NCBI GenBank assembly: GCA_000720845.1
Contig: JODU01000011.1
Location: 1 to 64,000 of the forward strand
From: Kitasatospora aureofaciens
Lineage (GTDB): Bacteria; Actinomycetota; Actinomycetes; Streptomycetales; Streptomycetaceae
Reading direction: 5' to 3'
DNA length: 64,000 nucleotides
In this document: piece after piece, positions 16,391 to 25,000 of the stretch
Position numbering within the stretch: the first letter of the stretch is position 1
Layout of the letters: each line of letters starts with the position of its first letter
Notes under the pieces: generated by a model
Seen by the model: the letters and a program-made list of their open reading frames with translations, nothing else
What the model was told of the DNA's origin: nothing
The model's database searches: none
Position numbers and translations under genes: made by a program

Positions 16391-17676
16391 CCCGCACCGT
16401 CCTTCCGCCGCCTGAAGCCGGCCGGGCCCCGGTCGCCCCGGTCGCCCCGGTCGCCGCGGAAGCGCCCGTGGCCATGGCCGTGGCCCTTCCGGCCGCCCTC
16501 TGGTGCGCCGGCCACCAGGCCCAGTTCGCCCGCGAGGGCCCACAGGGCCTGCTTCACGGTGCTCTTCGCGTCCAGTTCGTGGACGCGGCCCGCGTCCACG
16601 GCACCTTGGAGTTCCTTGAAGTTCGCCGGGACGGTGGTGGCGGCGATCGCCGTGCCGGTGATCTTCTGGATCAGCGGGGGCTGGATCTCCGTACTCCGCG
16701 TGTGCCGGTTGACGACCACGGTCGTCTCCTGCGCCTTGCGGATCTGCAGCCGCTCCCACATCCGCACCGCCCGCTTGGCGCCCCGTACGGCGACCACGTC
16801 CGGGGTGGTGACCAGCAGCGCGGTGTCGGCGGTCTCCACGGCGGCCGCGCCTGCCCCGCCGAGCTGGGCGCCGCAGTCGATGACGACGACCTCGTACCGG
16901 GAGCGCAGGGCGGCGACGATCTGGCGGGCTGCGCGGTCGGTGACCTCCTCGCCGCGTTCGCCCTCGCCGGGGGCGAGCAGCAGGGCCAGGCCGCTGTCGT
17001 GGCGGAAGACGGCGTCGGCCAGGACGCGCGGGGAGAGGTCCGTGATGGCGGCCAGGTCGGCCACGGAGCGGCGGAACTGGACGTCCAGGTAGGAGGCGAC
17101 GTCGCCGGCCTGCAGGTCCATGTCGAGCAGCGCCGTGGACCGGCCGGACGCCTGTGCCGCCAGGGCGAGTTGGACGGCGGTCAGGGTGGCTCCCACGCCG
17201 CCCTTGGCGCCGCTGACGGTGACGACGGTGCCGCCCGCTCCGGTGAACACGTCGACGGCGCCGCCGAGGTGCCGGCGTACGCCTGCCGACCACTGGGCCA
17301 CCGCCTGGACGCGGCTGGCGAGTTCCTCGTAACCGAGCGGGAAGGCGACCAGGCCGCGGGCGCCGTGGTCCATGGCGGCCTGGAAGAGGCCGGGGCCGGG
17401 GTCGGAGGTGACGAGGATGACGCCGACGGCCGGGAAGCGGAGGGCGACCTCGCGGATCAGTTCCAGGGCCGGGACCGGGCCGATGCGCTCGTGGACGACG
17501 ACGACCTCGGGCAGTTCGTCGACCGACTCGGCGGCGAGCCGGGCGAGGGTGTCGACGAGCTGGGTGGAGTCCGCGACCGGGGCGACCGGTTCGGCGTCCG
17601 GGAGCTGGCTGAGCAGCGACGTGAGGGACCGTACGGCGTCCGGGTCGCCGACTGCCGGGAGGATCCTCGTGGCCAT
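16387..17676 (-). CDS. cpaE: CpaE/TadZ-like pilus localisation ATPase
   Basis: 429 residues. An N-terminal receiver-like domain (VVVVHERIGPVPALELIREV, FPLGYEELASRV) without a clear phosphate-acceptor site, then a MinD/ParA-type ATPase with deviant Walker A SGAKGGVGATLTAV (Ala where Lys is usual), ALLDMDLQAGDVASYLDV and YEVVVIDCGAQ. TadZ proteins place the pilus machine in the cell, and an Ala in the P-loop is known in this branch. The C-terminus is a charged tail with GHGHGHG and GDRGDRGDRG, encoded by tandem ggtcgcccc repeats at about 16430-16455. Confidence 0.87.
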   Translation of the reverse strand: MATRILPAVGDPDAVRSLTSLLSQLPDAEPVAPVADSTQLVDTLARLAAESVDELPEVVVVHERIGPVPALELIREVALRFPAVGVILVTSDPGPGLFQAAMDHGARGLVAFPLGYEELASRVQAVAQWSAGVRRHLGGAVDVFTGAGGTVVTVSGAKGGVGATLTAVQLALAAQASGRSTALLDMDLQAGDVASYLDVQFRRSVADLAAITDLSPRVLADAVFRHDSGLALLLAPGEGERGEEVTDRAARQIVAALRSRYEVVVIDCGAQLGGAGAAAVETADTALLVTTPDVVAVRGAKRAVRMWERLQIRKAQETTVVVNRHTRSTEIQPPLIQKITGTAIAATTVPANFKELQGAVDAGRVHELDAKSTVKQALWALAGELGLVAGAPEGGRKGHGHGHGRFRGDRGDRGDRGPAGFRRRKDGAG

Positions 17677-17683
17677 ACGGCTC

Positions 17684-18391
17684 TCACTTGTCCTTCGCGA
17701 GTTCGTACGTCCGGTCCTTGTCGGGGACCGTGGTGTCGCCGCCGGGGGCCACCAGCGCGAGCCGGACGCGCCGGGCGAACGACTCGGCGTAGGTGATGCG
17801 CTGGGCGTCGATGGTGGACAGGGCGAAGGTGATGGGGACGGCGTCGGTGGGCTCGCGGTCGCGGCTGTCCTCGTCGGGCTCCAGCGAGGTGAGTTCGCCG
17901 ACGTCGATGACCCTGGCGTTGGTCACGATGATCTTCGACTGGTCGGGGTCGCCCTCGCGGGGGCCCTCGAAGGTGGCGTACACGTTGACGGTGGAGCCCG
18001 GGGTGATCTTCCCGGCGACGCCGGTCGCCGCGTCGATCATGATGGCGACCTCCTGCTGTCCGGGCCGCAGGGCGGGCGTGTCGACGATCATGTCGCTCTG
18101 CAGCAGCGAGCCGGCCTTCAGCTTGGTCACGGCTGTCTTCCCGCGGACCTCGGACAGGTCGGTGACGGCGTTCTCGGACAGCCAGCGCTCGGGTATCTCG
18201 ATCTTCTCGAACTGCGTAGCGCCGAGTTGCGTGTAGGGCTCGATGTCGCTCTTCAGCCGGTACGCGGTCACCTCGGGGCCGACCTTGGACTTCACGTCGT
18301 TGATGACGGACAGCACGCCGGCGAAGGCGCCGAGGGCGCAGAGGACCGAAAGGATCAGCAGGATGATGCCGCGGCGCTGACGGGAGTTCAT
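17684..18391 (-). CDS. cpaB: CpaB/RcpC-like pilus assembly protein (SAF domain)
   Basis: 235 residues. One N-terminal membrane helix (GIILLILSVLCALGAFAGVL) and then the SAF/RcpC region: PYTQLGATQFEKIEIPERWL, AVTKLKAGSLLQSDMI and VAIMIDAATGVAGKITPGST, the last being the conserved RcpC stretch. In other Tad systems CpaB is an outer, wall- or membrane-proximal component. Gram-positive versions keep the anchor and SAF domain. The stop lies seven bases before the CpaE start. Confidence 0.85.
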   Translation of the reverse strand: MNSRQRRGIILLILSVLCALGAFAGVLSVINDVKSKVGPEVTAYRLKSDIEPYTQLGATQFEKIEIPERWLSENAVTDLSEVRGKTAVTKLKAGSLLQSDMIVDTPALRPGQQEVAIMIDAATGVAGKITPGSTVNVYATFEGPREGDPDQSKIIVTNARVIDVGELTSLEPDEDSRDREPTDAVPITFALSTIDAQRITYAESFARRVRLALVAPGGDTTVPDKDRTYELAKDK

Positions 18392-18464
18392 GGGCCGTGC
18401 AACCTCATTGGGGGGTCGGATGTCCGGGCGGACGGACTGGGCGGGCGGTCGGGGCGCTACGGGC

Positions 18465-19421
18465 CTACCCAGTCAGGGCCCGTCTCTCACGGCGGCGGCC
18501 GAGGGCGGGATCGCGGCGGTGGCCCAGCGACTGGCCCCGGCCACCGCCACGCCCGCTGCCGCTTCCGCCGCCGGTGTCGTCGTAGACCGGCGGTGTGGCG
18601 GAGCAGAACACGCAGCGGTCGCCGATGACGTCGATGCCGCACCAGTGGCAGGCGCTGCGCCGTACGGACGTGACCAGTTGGTAGAGGACCGAGAGGTCGG
18701 GGAGGTACGCGCAGAACTCGGTCAGCCGCCCCGTGCCCCACCAGGCGGCGGACTCGGCGGGCAGCGCCGCCTCGCGCAGCCCCTGCACGCGCCAGGACGG
18801 GGCGAGGGTGCCGGTGACCCAGTCGGGGGCGAGCTGGCCCTTGGCGACCAGCAGCCAGGTGCCGAACTCGGGTCCCTCCAGGGCGGCTCCGGGCCCGACC
18901 TTCACCAGTTGCGGCACGGGGTGGGCGACGACGCCGAACTGGCTGCCGGGCACCCAGGACCTGGCGTGCGCCTTCAGGCCCACGGGGACGTGGTCGAGCC
19001 GGGCGACCGAGCCGAGCAGGGCGCCCGCGTGGACGTAGTGGGTGAGCAGCCGGCCGGCGGAGGCGAGGACGCCGGGGCCGAGGTCGCAGGAGGCCAGCTG
19101 GCGCAACTGGCGGGCGAGTACGGCGATTCCGAGCGGTGGCAGGGGCGGCCGGAACAGGGCGATGCGGTCGGTCTCCAGGAGGGCGCGGACGGTGTGCAGG
19201 CGTCGTTCCACGCTCGCCGGGACAGCCTCGGAGCACACCACGATCAGGTGTCCGTGCTGGTCGACCAGCGTCTGGAGCTCGGCCAGCACCTGTTCCAGGG
19301 GTCGCCGGTCGACGTCCTGGAGCACGGCCGCGGGCAGCGTCCGTTCGTCCTGCGGCGGCAGTGCCATGTCGGCACTGGTCACGGCAATGGCAGTTGGCAC
19401 GCGCGGCTCCCCGTCTCCCAT
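18465..19421 (-). CDS. Tad-cluster protein with C-terminal zinc-ribbon-like motif
   Basis: 318 residues from ATG 19421. Mostly soluble and rich in Leu and Ala. Near the C-terminus sits CHWCGIDVIGDRCVFC, a Cx2C...Cx2C metal-ribbon pattern, followed by a Gly/Ser/Arg-rich tail. The rest (for example LVDQHGHLIVVCSEAVPASV) gave no recognised family. As the first gene of the minus-strand pilus cluster, about 70 bases before CpaB, it may be a cluster-specific cytoplasmic factor or regulator; this is inference from position. Confidence 0.72.
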   Translation of the reverse strand: MGDGEPRVPTAIAVTSADMALPPQDERTLPAAVLQDVDRRPLEQVLAELQTLVDQHGHLIVVCSEAVPASVERRLHTVRALLETDRIALFRPPLPPLGIAVLARQLRQLASCDLGPGVLASAGRLLTHYVHAGALLGSVARLDHVPVGLKAHARSWVPGSQFGVVAHPVPQLVKVGPGAALEGPEFGTWLLVAKGQLAPDWVTGTLAPSWRVQGLREAALPAESAAWWGTGRLTEFCAYLPDLSVLYQLVTSVRRSACHWCGIDVIGDRCVFCSATPPVYDDTGGGSGSGRGGGRGQSLGHRRDPALGRRRERRALTG

Positions 19422-19621
19422 GCCCGTCGGTCCGCCGGTATTACTCCGGCACACCCGGATGACTTCACTGCGTGACTACCTGAGCACTGTATCCACGCGT
19501 CTGTGACCGGAGAACAGCGTTTCTGTAGCTGTGGAACATCTTGTGTTGCACAAGGTGCGTCAAAACGGGGCAGGTTGAGCATTTTCGAGAGCGGGCCGAC
19601 GCCCGGCCCCCGACCGCGAAC

Positions 19622-19668
19622 TTGGTCCGTACCTACCTCTTGACACCTTCAATTGGTCTGGACCACCT
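19622..19668 (+). promoter_or_regulatory. Chitinase control region: two DasR-type repeats around a TTGACA box
   Basis: TTGGTCCGTACC (19622-19633) and TTGGTCTGGACC (19653-19664) form a direct repeat with a 31-base period. The second copy lies in AATTGGTCTGGACCACCT, close to the DasR responsive-element consensus (ACTGGTCTAGACCACT), and paired 12-base repeats of this type are known at Streptomyces chitinase promoters. A perfect -35-like TTGACA sits between them (19640-19645). DasR is a GntR-family repressor released by glucosamine-6-phosphate, so chitinase expression should follow aminosugar supply. A clear -10 was not seen. Confidence 0.75.
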
Positions 19669-19727
19669 TGTACCTCAACGGTGGCCACCGTCCCCCATTC
19701 CGCCCCACCTCACCCCCGGAGGCAGCA

Positions 19728-21437
19728 GTGGACCCCGTACGCAGACGGCGCGGAAGACGTCTCGGCTCCTTGACGGGCGCCGTCACCGCCGCGTTGGCAC
19801 TCGCGTTCACGGCCGTCGGCCCGGCATCGGCCGCCGACGTCAACAACGCCAAGAACGCCGGTTTCGAGTCCGGGCTGAGCAGCTGGACCTGCTCGGCTAA
19901 CAGCGGCACCACCGTCGCCTCCCCGGCGCACGCGGGCTCGGCCGCGCTGAAGGCCACCCCGGCGGGGCAGGACAACGCGCGCTGTTCGCAGAGCGTCGCG
20001 GTGAAGCCCAACTCGACGTACACGCTGAGCGCGTGGGTGCAGGGCGGCTACAGCTATCTGGGCGTGACGGGCACGGGCACGACGGACGTGTCGACCTGGA
20101 CCCCCGACTCGGCCTCCTGGAAGCAGCTGAAGACCACCTTCAGCACCGGCTCCTCGACGACCTCCGTGACGGTGTACACGCACGGCTGGTACGGGCAGGC
20201 GGCGTACTACGTCGACGACCTGTCCGTCTTCGGCCCCGACGGCGGTGGCGGCGACGGGAACCCCGACCCCACGGTCCCGTCCGCCCCGGCCGGCCTGAGT
20301 GTCTCCGGTACGACCCCGAACTCCGCCTCGCTGGCCTGGAACACGGTGTCGGGCGCCACCGGCTACAACGTCTACCGCGACGGCACGAAGGTGACCGCGG
20401 TGACCGGCACGTCGGCGACGGTGACCGGCCTGGCGGCCTCGACCTCGTACTCCTTCCAGGTCACGGCGACGAACGCGGCCGGTGAGTCGGCCAAGTCGGC
20501 GGCGGTCACGGCCCGCACCACGGCACCGGACGACGGCGGCAACGGCGGCGACCTGCCCAAGCACGCGGTGACCGGCTACTGGCAGAACTTCAACAACGGG
20601 GCGACGGTCCAGAAGATCTCCGACGTGCCGTCCGCGTACGACATCATCGCGGTGGCCTTCGCCGACGCGACCACGACGCCGGGCGCGGTGACCTTCAACC
20701 TGGACTCCGCCGGGCTCGGCGGCTACACCGTCGACCAGTTCAAGGCGGACGTGCGCGCCAAGCAGGCTGCGGGCAAGAAGGTCATCATCTCGGTGGGCGG
20801 CGAGAAGGGCACCGTCTCGGTGAACAGCTCCGCCTCCGCGACGAACTTCGCGAGCTCCGTCCACTCCCTCATGCAGGAGTACGGCTTCGACGGCGTCGAC
20901 ATCGACCTGGAGAACGGGCTCAACCCGACGTACATGACCCAGGCCCTGCGCGCCCTGTCGGCGAAGGCCGGCCCGGCCATGATCCTCACGATGGCCCCGC
21001 AGACGATCGACATGCAGTCGACGCAGGGCGGCTACTTCCAGACGGCGCTGAACGTGAAGGACATCCTCACGGTCGTCAACATGCAGTACTACAACAGCGG
21101 CACGATGCTGGGCTGCGACGGCAAGGTGTACGCCCAGGGCACGGTCGACTTCCTCACCGCCCTGGCCTGCATCCAGCTCGAGGGCGGCCTCGCCCCGTCC
21201 CAGGTGGGCCTGGGCCTGCCGGCCTCCACCCGGGCGGCGGGCGGCGGCTACGTCTCCCCGTCGGTGGTCAACGCCGCCCTGGACTGCCTCACCAAGGCGA
21301 CCAACTGCGGCTCCTTCAAGCCGCCGCGGACGTACCCCGACCTGCGGGGCGCGATGACCTGGTCCACCAACTGGGACGCGACGGCGGGCAACGCGTGGTC
21401 CAACGCAGTGGGGGCGCACGTGGACGCGCTGCCGTAG
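19728..21437 (+). CDS. Secreted GH18 chitinase with CBM and fibronectin III domain
   Basis: 569 residues from GTG 19728 (GGAGG five bases upstream; the in-frame TTG at 19653 lies inside the operator). A twin-arginine-free Sec signal peptide rich in Arg ends near PASA-A (35/36). It is followed by a carbohydrate-binding beta-sandwich (about 40-170, CBM4/16-like), a fibronectin type III domain (about 180-272) and a GH18 barrel (about 279-565). The catalytic DxxDxDxE is FDGVDIDLE at residues 387-395, with Glu395 the acid/base. The enzyme hydrolyses chitin outside the cell and feeds GlcNAc uptake. Domain order matches Streptomyces ChiA-type enzymes. The DasR-type site upstream indicates aminosugar control. 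Confidence 0.93.
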   Translation: MDPVRRRRGRRLGSLTGAVTAALALAFTAVGPASAADVNNAKNAGFESGLSSWTCSANSGTTVASPAHAGSAALKATPAGQDNARCSQSVAVKPNSTYTLSAWVQGGYSYLGVTGTGTTDVSTWTPDSASWKQLKTTFSTGSSTTSVTVYTHGWYGQAAYYVDDLSVFGPDGGGGDGNPDPTVPSAPAGLSVSGTTPNSASLAWNTVSGATGYNVYRDGTKVTAVTGTSATVTGLAASTSYSFQVTATNAAGESAKSAAVTARTTAPDDGGNGGDLPKHAVTGYWQNFNNGATVQKISDVPSAYDIIAVAFADATTTPGAVTFNLDSAGLGGYTVDQFKADVRAKQAAGKKVIISVGGEKGTVSVNSSASATNFASSVHSLMQEYGFDGVDIDLENGLNPTYMTQALRALSAKAGPAMILTMAPQTIDMQSTQGGYFQTALNVKDILTVVNMQYYNSGTMLGCDGKVYAQGTVDFLTALACIQLEGGLAPSQVGLGLPASTRAAGGGYVSPSVVNAALDCLTKATNCGSFKPPRTYPDLRGAMTWSTNWDATAGNAWSNAVGAHVDALP

Positions 21438-21484
21438 GTACGGCTGCACCGACCCTGTCCGTCTGAACCCGGCGACCCGGTTCC

Positions 21485-21520
21485 GGCCCCCGCCCACTGC
21501 CACGTGAGCGGGGGCCTCTC
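21485..21520. terminator. Bidirectional terminator hairpin
   Basis: GGCCCCCGC (21485-21493) pairs perfectly with GCGGGGGCC (21508-21516) around a 14-base loop. It lies between the 3' ends of the chitinase gene and the convergent immunity-like gene. Little T follows, as is usual in Streptomyces. Confidence 0.75.
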
Positions 21521-21528
21521 GCTGCGCG

Positions 21529-22083
21529 TCAGATCCGCGCTGCGGCAACCCAGGCTTCGGACCTTTCCAAACTCGGGCCGTTGACCTCGACAGCACCGGC
21601 GACGTACGCGAGCCATCGCAGCTCATCGCAGGCGAAGAAGGACTCGCCCCACGTGTCCACCCACAGCCGCACTTCACGATCACCCGATTGTGTAAGACCC
21701 CACCACGCCCAACCACGAAACTCGGATTCGGGATCGAATTGGTACAGCCACTCTTGAAGATCCCACGCCCCGCGTCCGACAACGGCCGTGTAGCGCTCAG
21801 CGCCGTGGACCGCGAAATCGGGGGCCGGGTCGGCACTTCCACGGGCGATGGAAACGAACCAATCGGGGATCGCGCCGACCGGTAGATCTTCACCTTCGAA
21901 AGGGTGTGAGACCGCCAGTCGGAGTGCGGGATCAAGCACGGACCGTACCCTGGCGCCAAATTCCGCGACCGGGCAACTGGTACGTACGTCGAATACGCCG
22001 ACGACGGGAGGCGTCTCCTGCAAGGAAGGACGCCGCGACAACCGGAGCCGTTCCTGCTCGATGTCCTCGATCTCGTGCATCAT
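21529..22083 (-). CDS. Candidate immunity protein of the second RHS toxin
   Basis: 184 residues, soluble, acidic, with many Trp (DWFVSIARG, WAWWGLTQSG, RLWVDTWGESFFACDELRW). No recognised family. It starts 12 bases after the stop of the RHS toxin gene on the same strand, the usual position of the cognate immunity gene, and it ends at the terminator. Nothing indicates export, so it would guard the cytoplasm. The immunity role is inferred from context only. Confidence 0.6.
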   Translation of the reverse strand: MMHEIEDIEQERLRLSRRPSLQETPPVVGVFDVRTSCPVAEFGARVRSVLDPALRLAVSHPFEGEDLPVGAIPDWFVSIARGSADPAPDFAVHGAERYTAVVGRGAWDLQEWLYQFDPESEFRGWAWWGLTQSGDREVRLWVDTWGESFFACDELRWLAYVAGAVEVNGPSLERSEAWVAAARI

Positions 22084-22095
22084 GCGGAACTTCTC

Positions 22096-25000
22096 CTAAC
22101 CTTCCTGAACAATTCTGCCTGGGTACTTCGCCACTTCTTCCCTGAACTCATTGAGCATTCCGCTGGGAATGCCGTACAAGTCGTCTCCCATGGTCGGATC
22201 CGAAATCTCCGGACAAATTCTCTTCATCTGTTTCCACTCGGCCTTACTGAACCCCAGACCGGGCTCCTCCTGCGGCACAGCGGTTCGCCTGATCTTTTCG
22301 CGGAACTCCGCCGATATCTGGAACTCGACAATCTGCCCGCCTTCTCCTCGGAACCGGACCGTATGCCCAACGTCTCCACTCAGGTTGACGTAGAGCGCAC
22401 CCTTGCCGGTGATGGTGACCTTGCCATCTTCTCCGATGTGTATCCGTTTGCTCAGCGGGTGATCGGTCTGTTTGCGGAAGCCAGGGATCGTGTCCTCGCA
22501 CCGAGGTGCCAGACCGAGGGGGTCCGTCCCGGTGTGCGGATTGTGGACGTAGGTGGACGGGTTGGGAGCCGGGGCGAGGCCGAGCGGGTCGGGGGTGAGG
22601 TAGCGCCCGGATTCCGGGTCGTACATCCGGTGGTAGTTGTGATGGAGACCTGTCTCAGGGTCGAAGTACTGGCCCGGAAAACGAAGCGGGGTGTAAGCCG
22701 CACCGTCAGCGGTCCAAGCCGTCTTGCCCCACACCGTGGCTCGTGTGCGCCAGGCAACACCCCCTGCGGCATCCAGGAGTTCGGTCGGCGTGCCGACAAG
22801 GTCCGTGACTATGGCGAAGAAGCGGGAGTCGATCTCTTCCGGTGTGAGTGCGTCGGCGCCGACTCGCTCGGTCTGGGCGATGGGGTGCAGCCCCTGGTGA
22901 TCCCATGTGAGGGTGACGGGTCGGGGCAGGGACGCCCCCACTGTGGTCTCCTCGCAGAGAACGGCTCCGTCCCAGGTGAACTCCGTCCGCTCGGCAACGC
23001 CGACTCCGTCCGCGGTCAGCCGCAGTTTGGCCACGCGACGCCCCAGCGCGTCGTAGAGATAACGCCACTTGGTTCCGTCCGGTGCAGTGACCGAGACCAA
23101 GCGGTCTTCGGTGTCCCACTCATAGCGCCAGGTGTCCGGCTTGCGGGACAGTCGAGTCTTCTGCCGTAGCGTGATGCGCCCGGCACCATCGTGTTCGTAG
23201 CGGATGCTCCCGGCACCGGTGATCCGGGTACCGGAGTAGCTGCGAGAACCGGTCGCCTCGTGGCCGGCATGTACGGCAGGCCACTCGGCATCGGTCTGAT
23301 TGCCGGCCTCGTCGTACGCGTAGCGCTCGGCCCAGTCCTCAGCCCGGACAGCTGTGACACGGCCGATCACGTCGAGCTCGAAATCTCGTACTCCGGCGAG
23401 GCGATCGTCGACGCGGGTGGGGTAGCCGTCCGCCCGATAGGTGTATCTGCGGCTCTGCACGGTCTCGCCCGCCGCGTCCTGCACGGTCTGACATGTGAGG
23501 CGCCCCAACGCGTCGAACGACTGAGCAATGGCGGAGCCGCCGATGAGACGTCCCAGCTCACGGCCCGCCGCGTCGTAGTCGAATGTGACCCGATGCCCGC
23601 CACCCGTGATCAGCCCGGCCCGCCTGCCCGCCGCATCGTAATTCCAGCGGCTGACCGCACCCATCGGCGTTACACGCTTCGTTCGGCGACCCAGCAGGTC
23701 GTACTCATAGGTGATGACTCGGCCATCGACCGTTTCGGAGAGCACACGCCCCGCGGGATCGTAGGAAACCAGCAGTTCTGAGTCCGCCGTCACTGCAGTG
23801 GCGATTCGTCCCGCCCGCGTGTAGGTGTAATCCGTACTCCGGTCAGGGGCCACCTTCCTGACGACGAGACCGAGGATGTTCCGCTCGAATCGCGTCATCT
23901 GCCCAACGGCATTGACGCTGGAGGCGAGTCGACCGGCCCTGTCGTAGGCATAAGAGACGACGCGCCCATCGAAATCGGATTCACTCACCAGTTGGCCGAC
24001 TGCGTCGTGGACGTAGTTCCAGCGCAGCCCCTGGGAATTGGTGACCTCGATGAGACGCAATTCGGTGTCATAGCCGAAGGTGTGACGAGCTCCGTCCGGG
24101 CCCATGCGGGCTGTCATCAGGTCGAAGGGGCCGTACTCGAAACGGGTGAGTGCTCCGGTGGCGCTTCTGTGGCTGGTGCAGTTGCCTTCGGCGTCGTACT
24201 CCCAGCACTCGTCAGACCCATCAGCGAGCACACGTCGACTGAGCTTGCCCTCCGGGGTCCACTCCTGCCTGGTCACATTGCCGACGGGGTCGGTGAAGGC
24301 GCTCAGCCGGCCGAAGGCGTCCCGGCTGTATCGGGTGCGTCCACCGAGAGGATCAGTGATCTGGACGGGCAGTCCGGCGTTGTTGCACCGCACCTGCGTG
24401 CGGTTCCCCAGGGCGTCCGTGACGGAAGTCAGATGGCCTGAGGAGTTGTAGGTGAAACGAGTAGTGGCTCCCGCTGGATCGGTCACGGCGACGCGGTCAC
24501 CATGACCGTTGTACTCCTGGTGCCACGTGGCCCCGTCAGGTCCCGTGACGACCACGGGCAGGCCATGGGCGTCGTATTCGGAGCTCAGCTCCGATCCGTC
24601 CGGACGGATCACACGCGTGACGTTGCCTCGCTCGTCGTAGACGTACCGTCGCTCGGCTCCGAGCGGGTCCGCGACGGCGACGAGTCGCAGGTGTTCGTCC
24701 CATTCCTGAGTCGTGACGTTACCCACAGGGTCCGTCTCGCGGATCAGACGCAGGGCCTCATTGTGCTCATAGACCCGAACGTGGCCGATGGAATCGATCA
24801 CGCGGGTGGTGCGGGTGTCACTGTCATAGGAGAGGGCCGATGCAAGGAAGTCGCCCGTACCACCGGTCACCACCACGCGGCCGTATCCGTCGTACGTGTA
24901 CCAGTACGTCGTGGCGTTGCGATCAGTCCAGGAGGTGACACGGCCTTCGGTGTCGTACGTGTAGCGGAGTGACAGGCCCGAGGAGTTGGTCTCCTCGATC

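Noticed and set aside
16387..17676. Loss of Lys in the CpaE P-loop as a novel inactive ATPase
   Set aside because: KGGVGA(T) variants are known in the TadZ/CpaE branch, so it is noted as a feature only.
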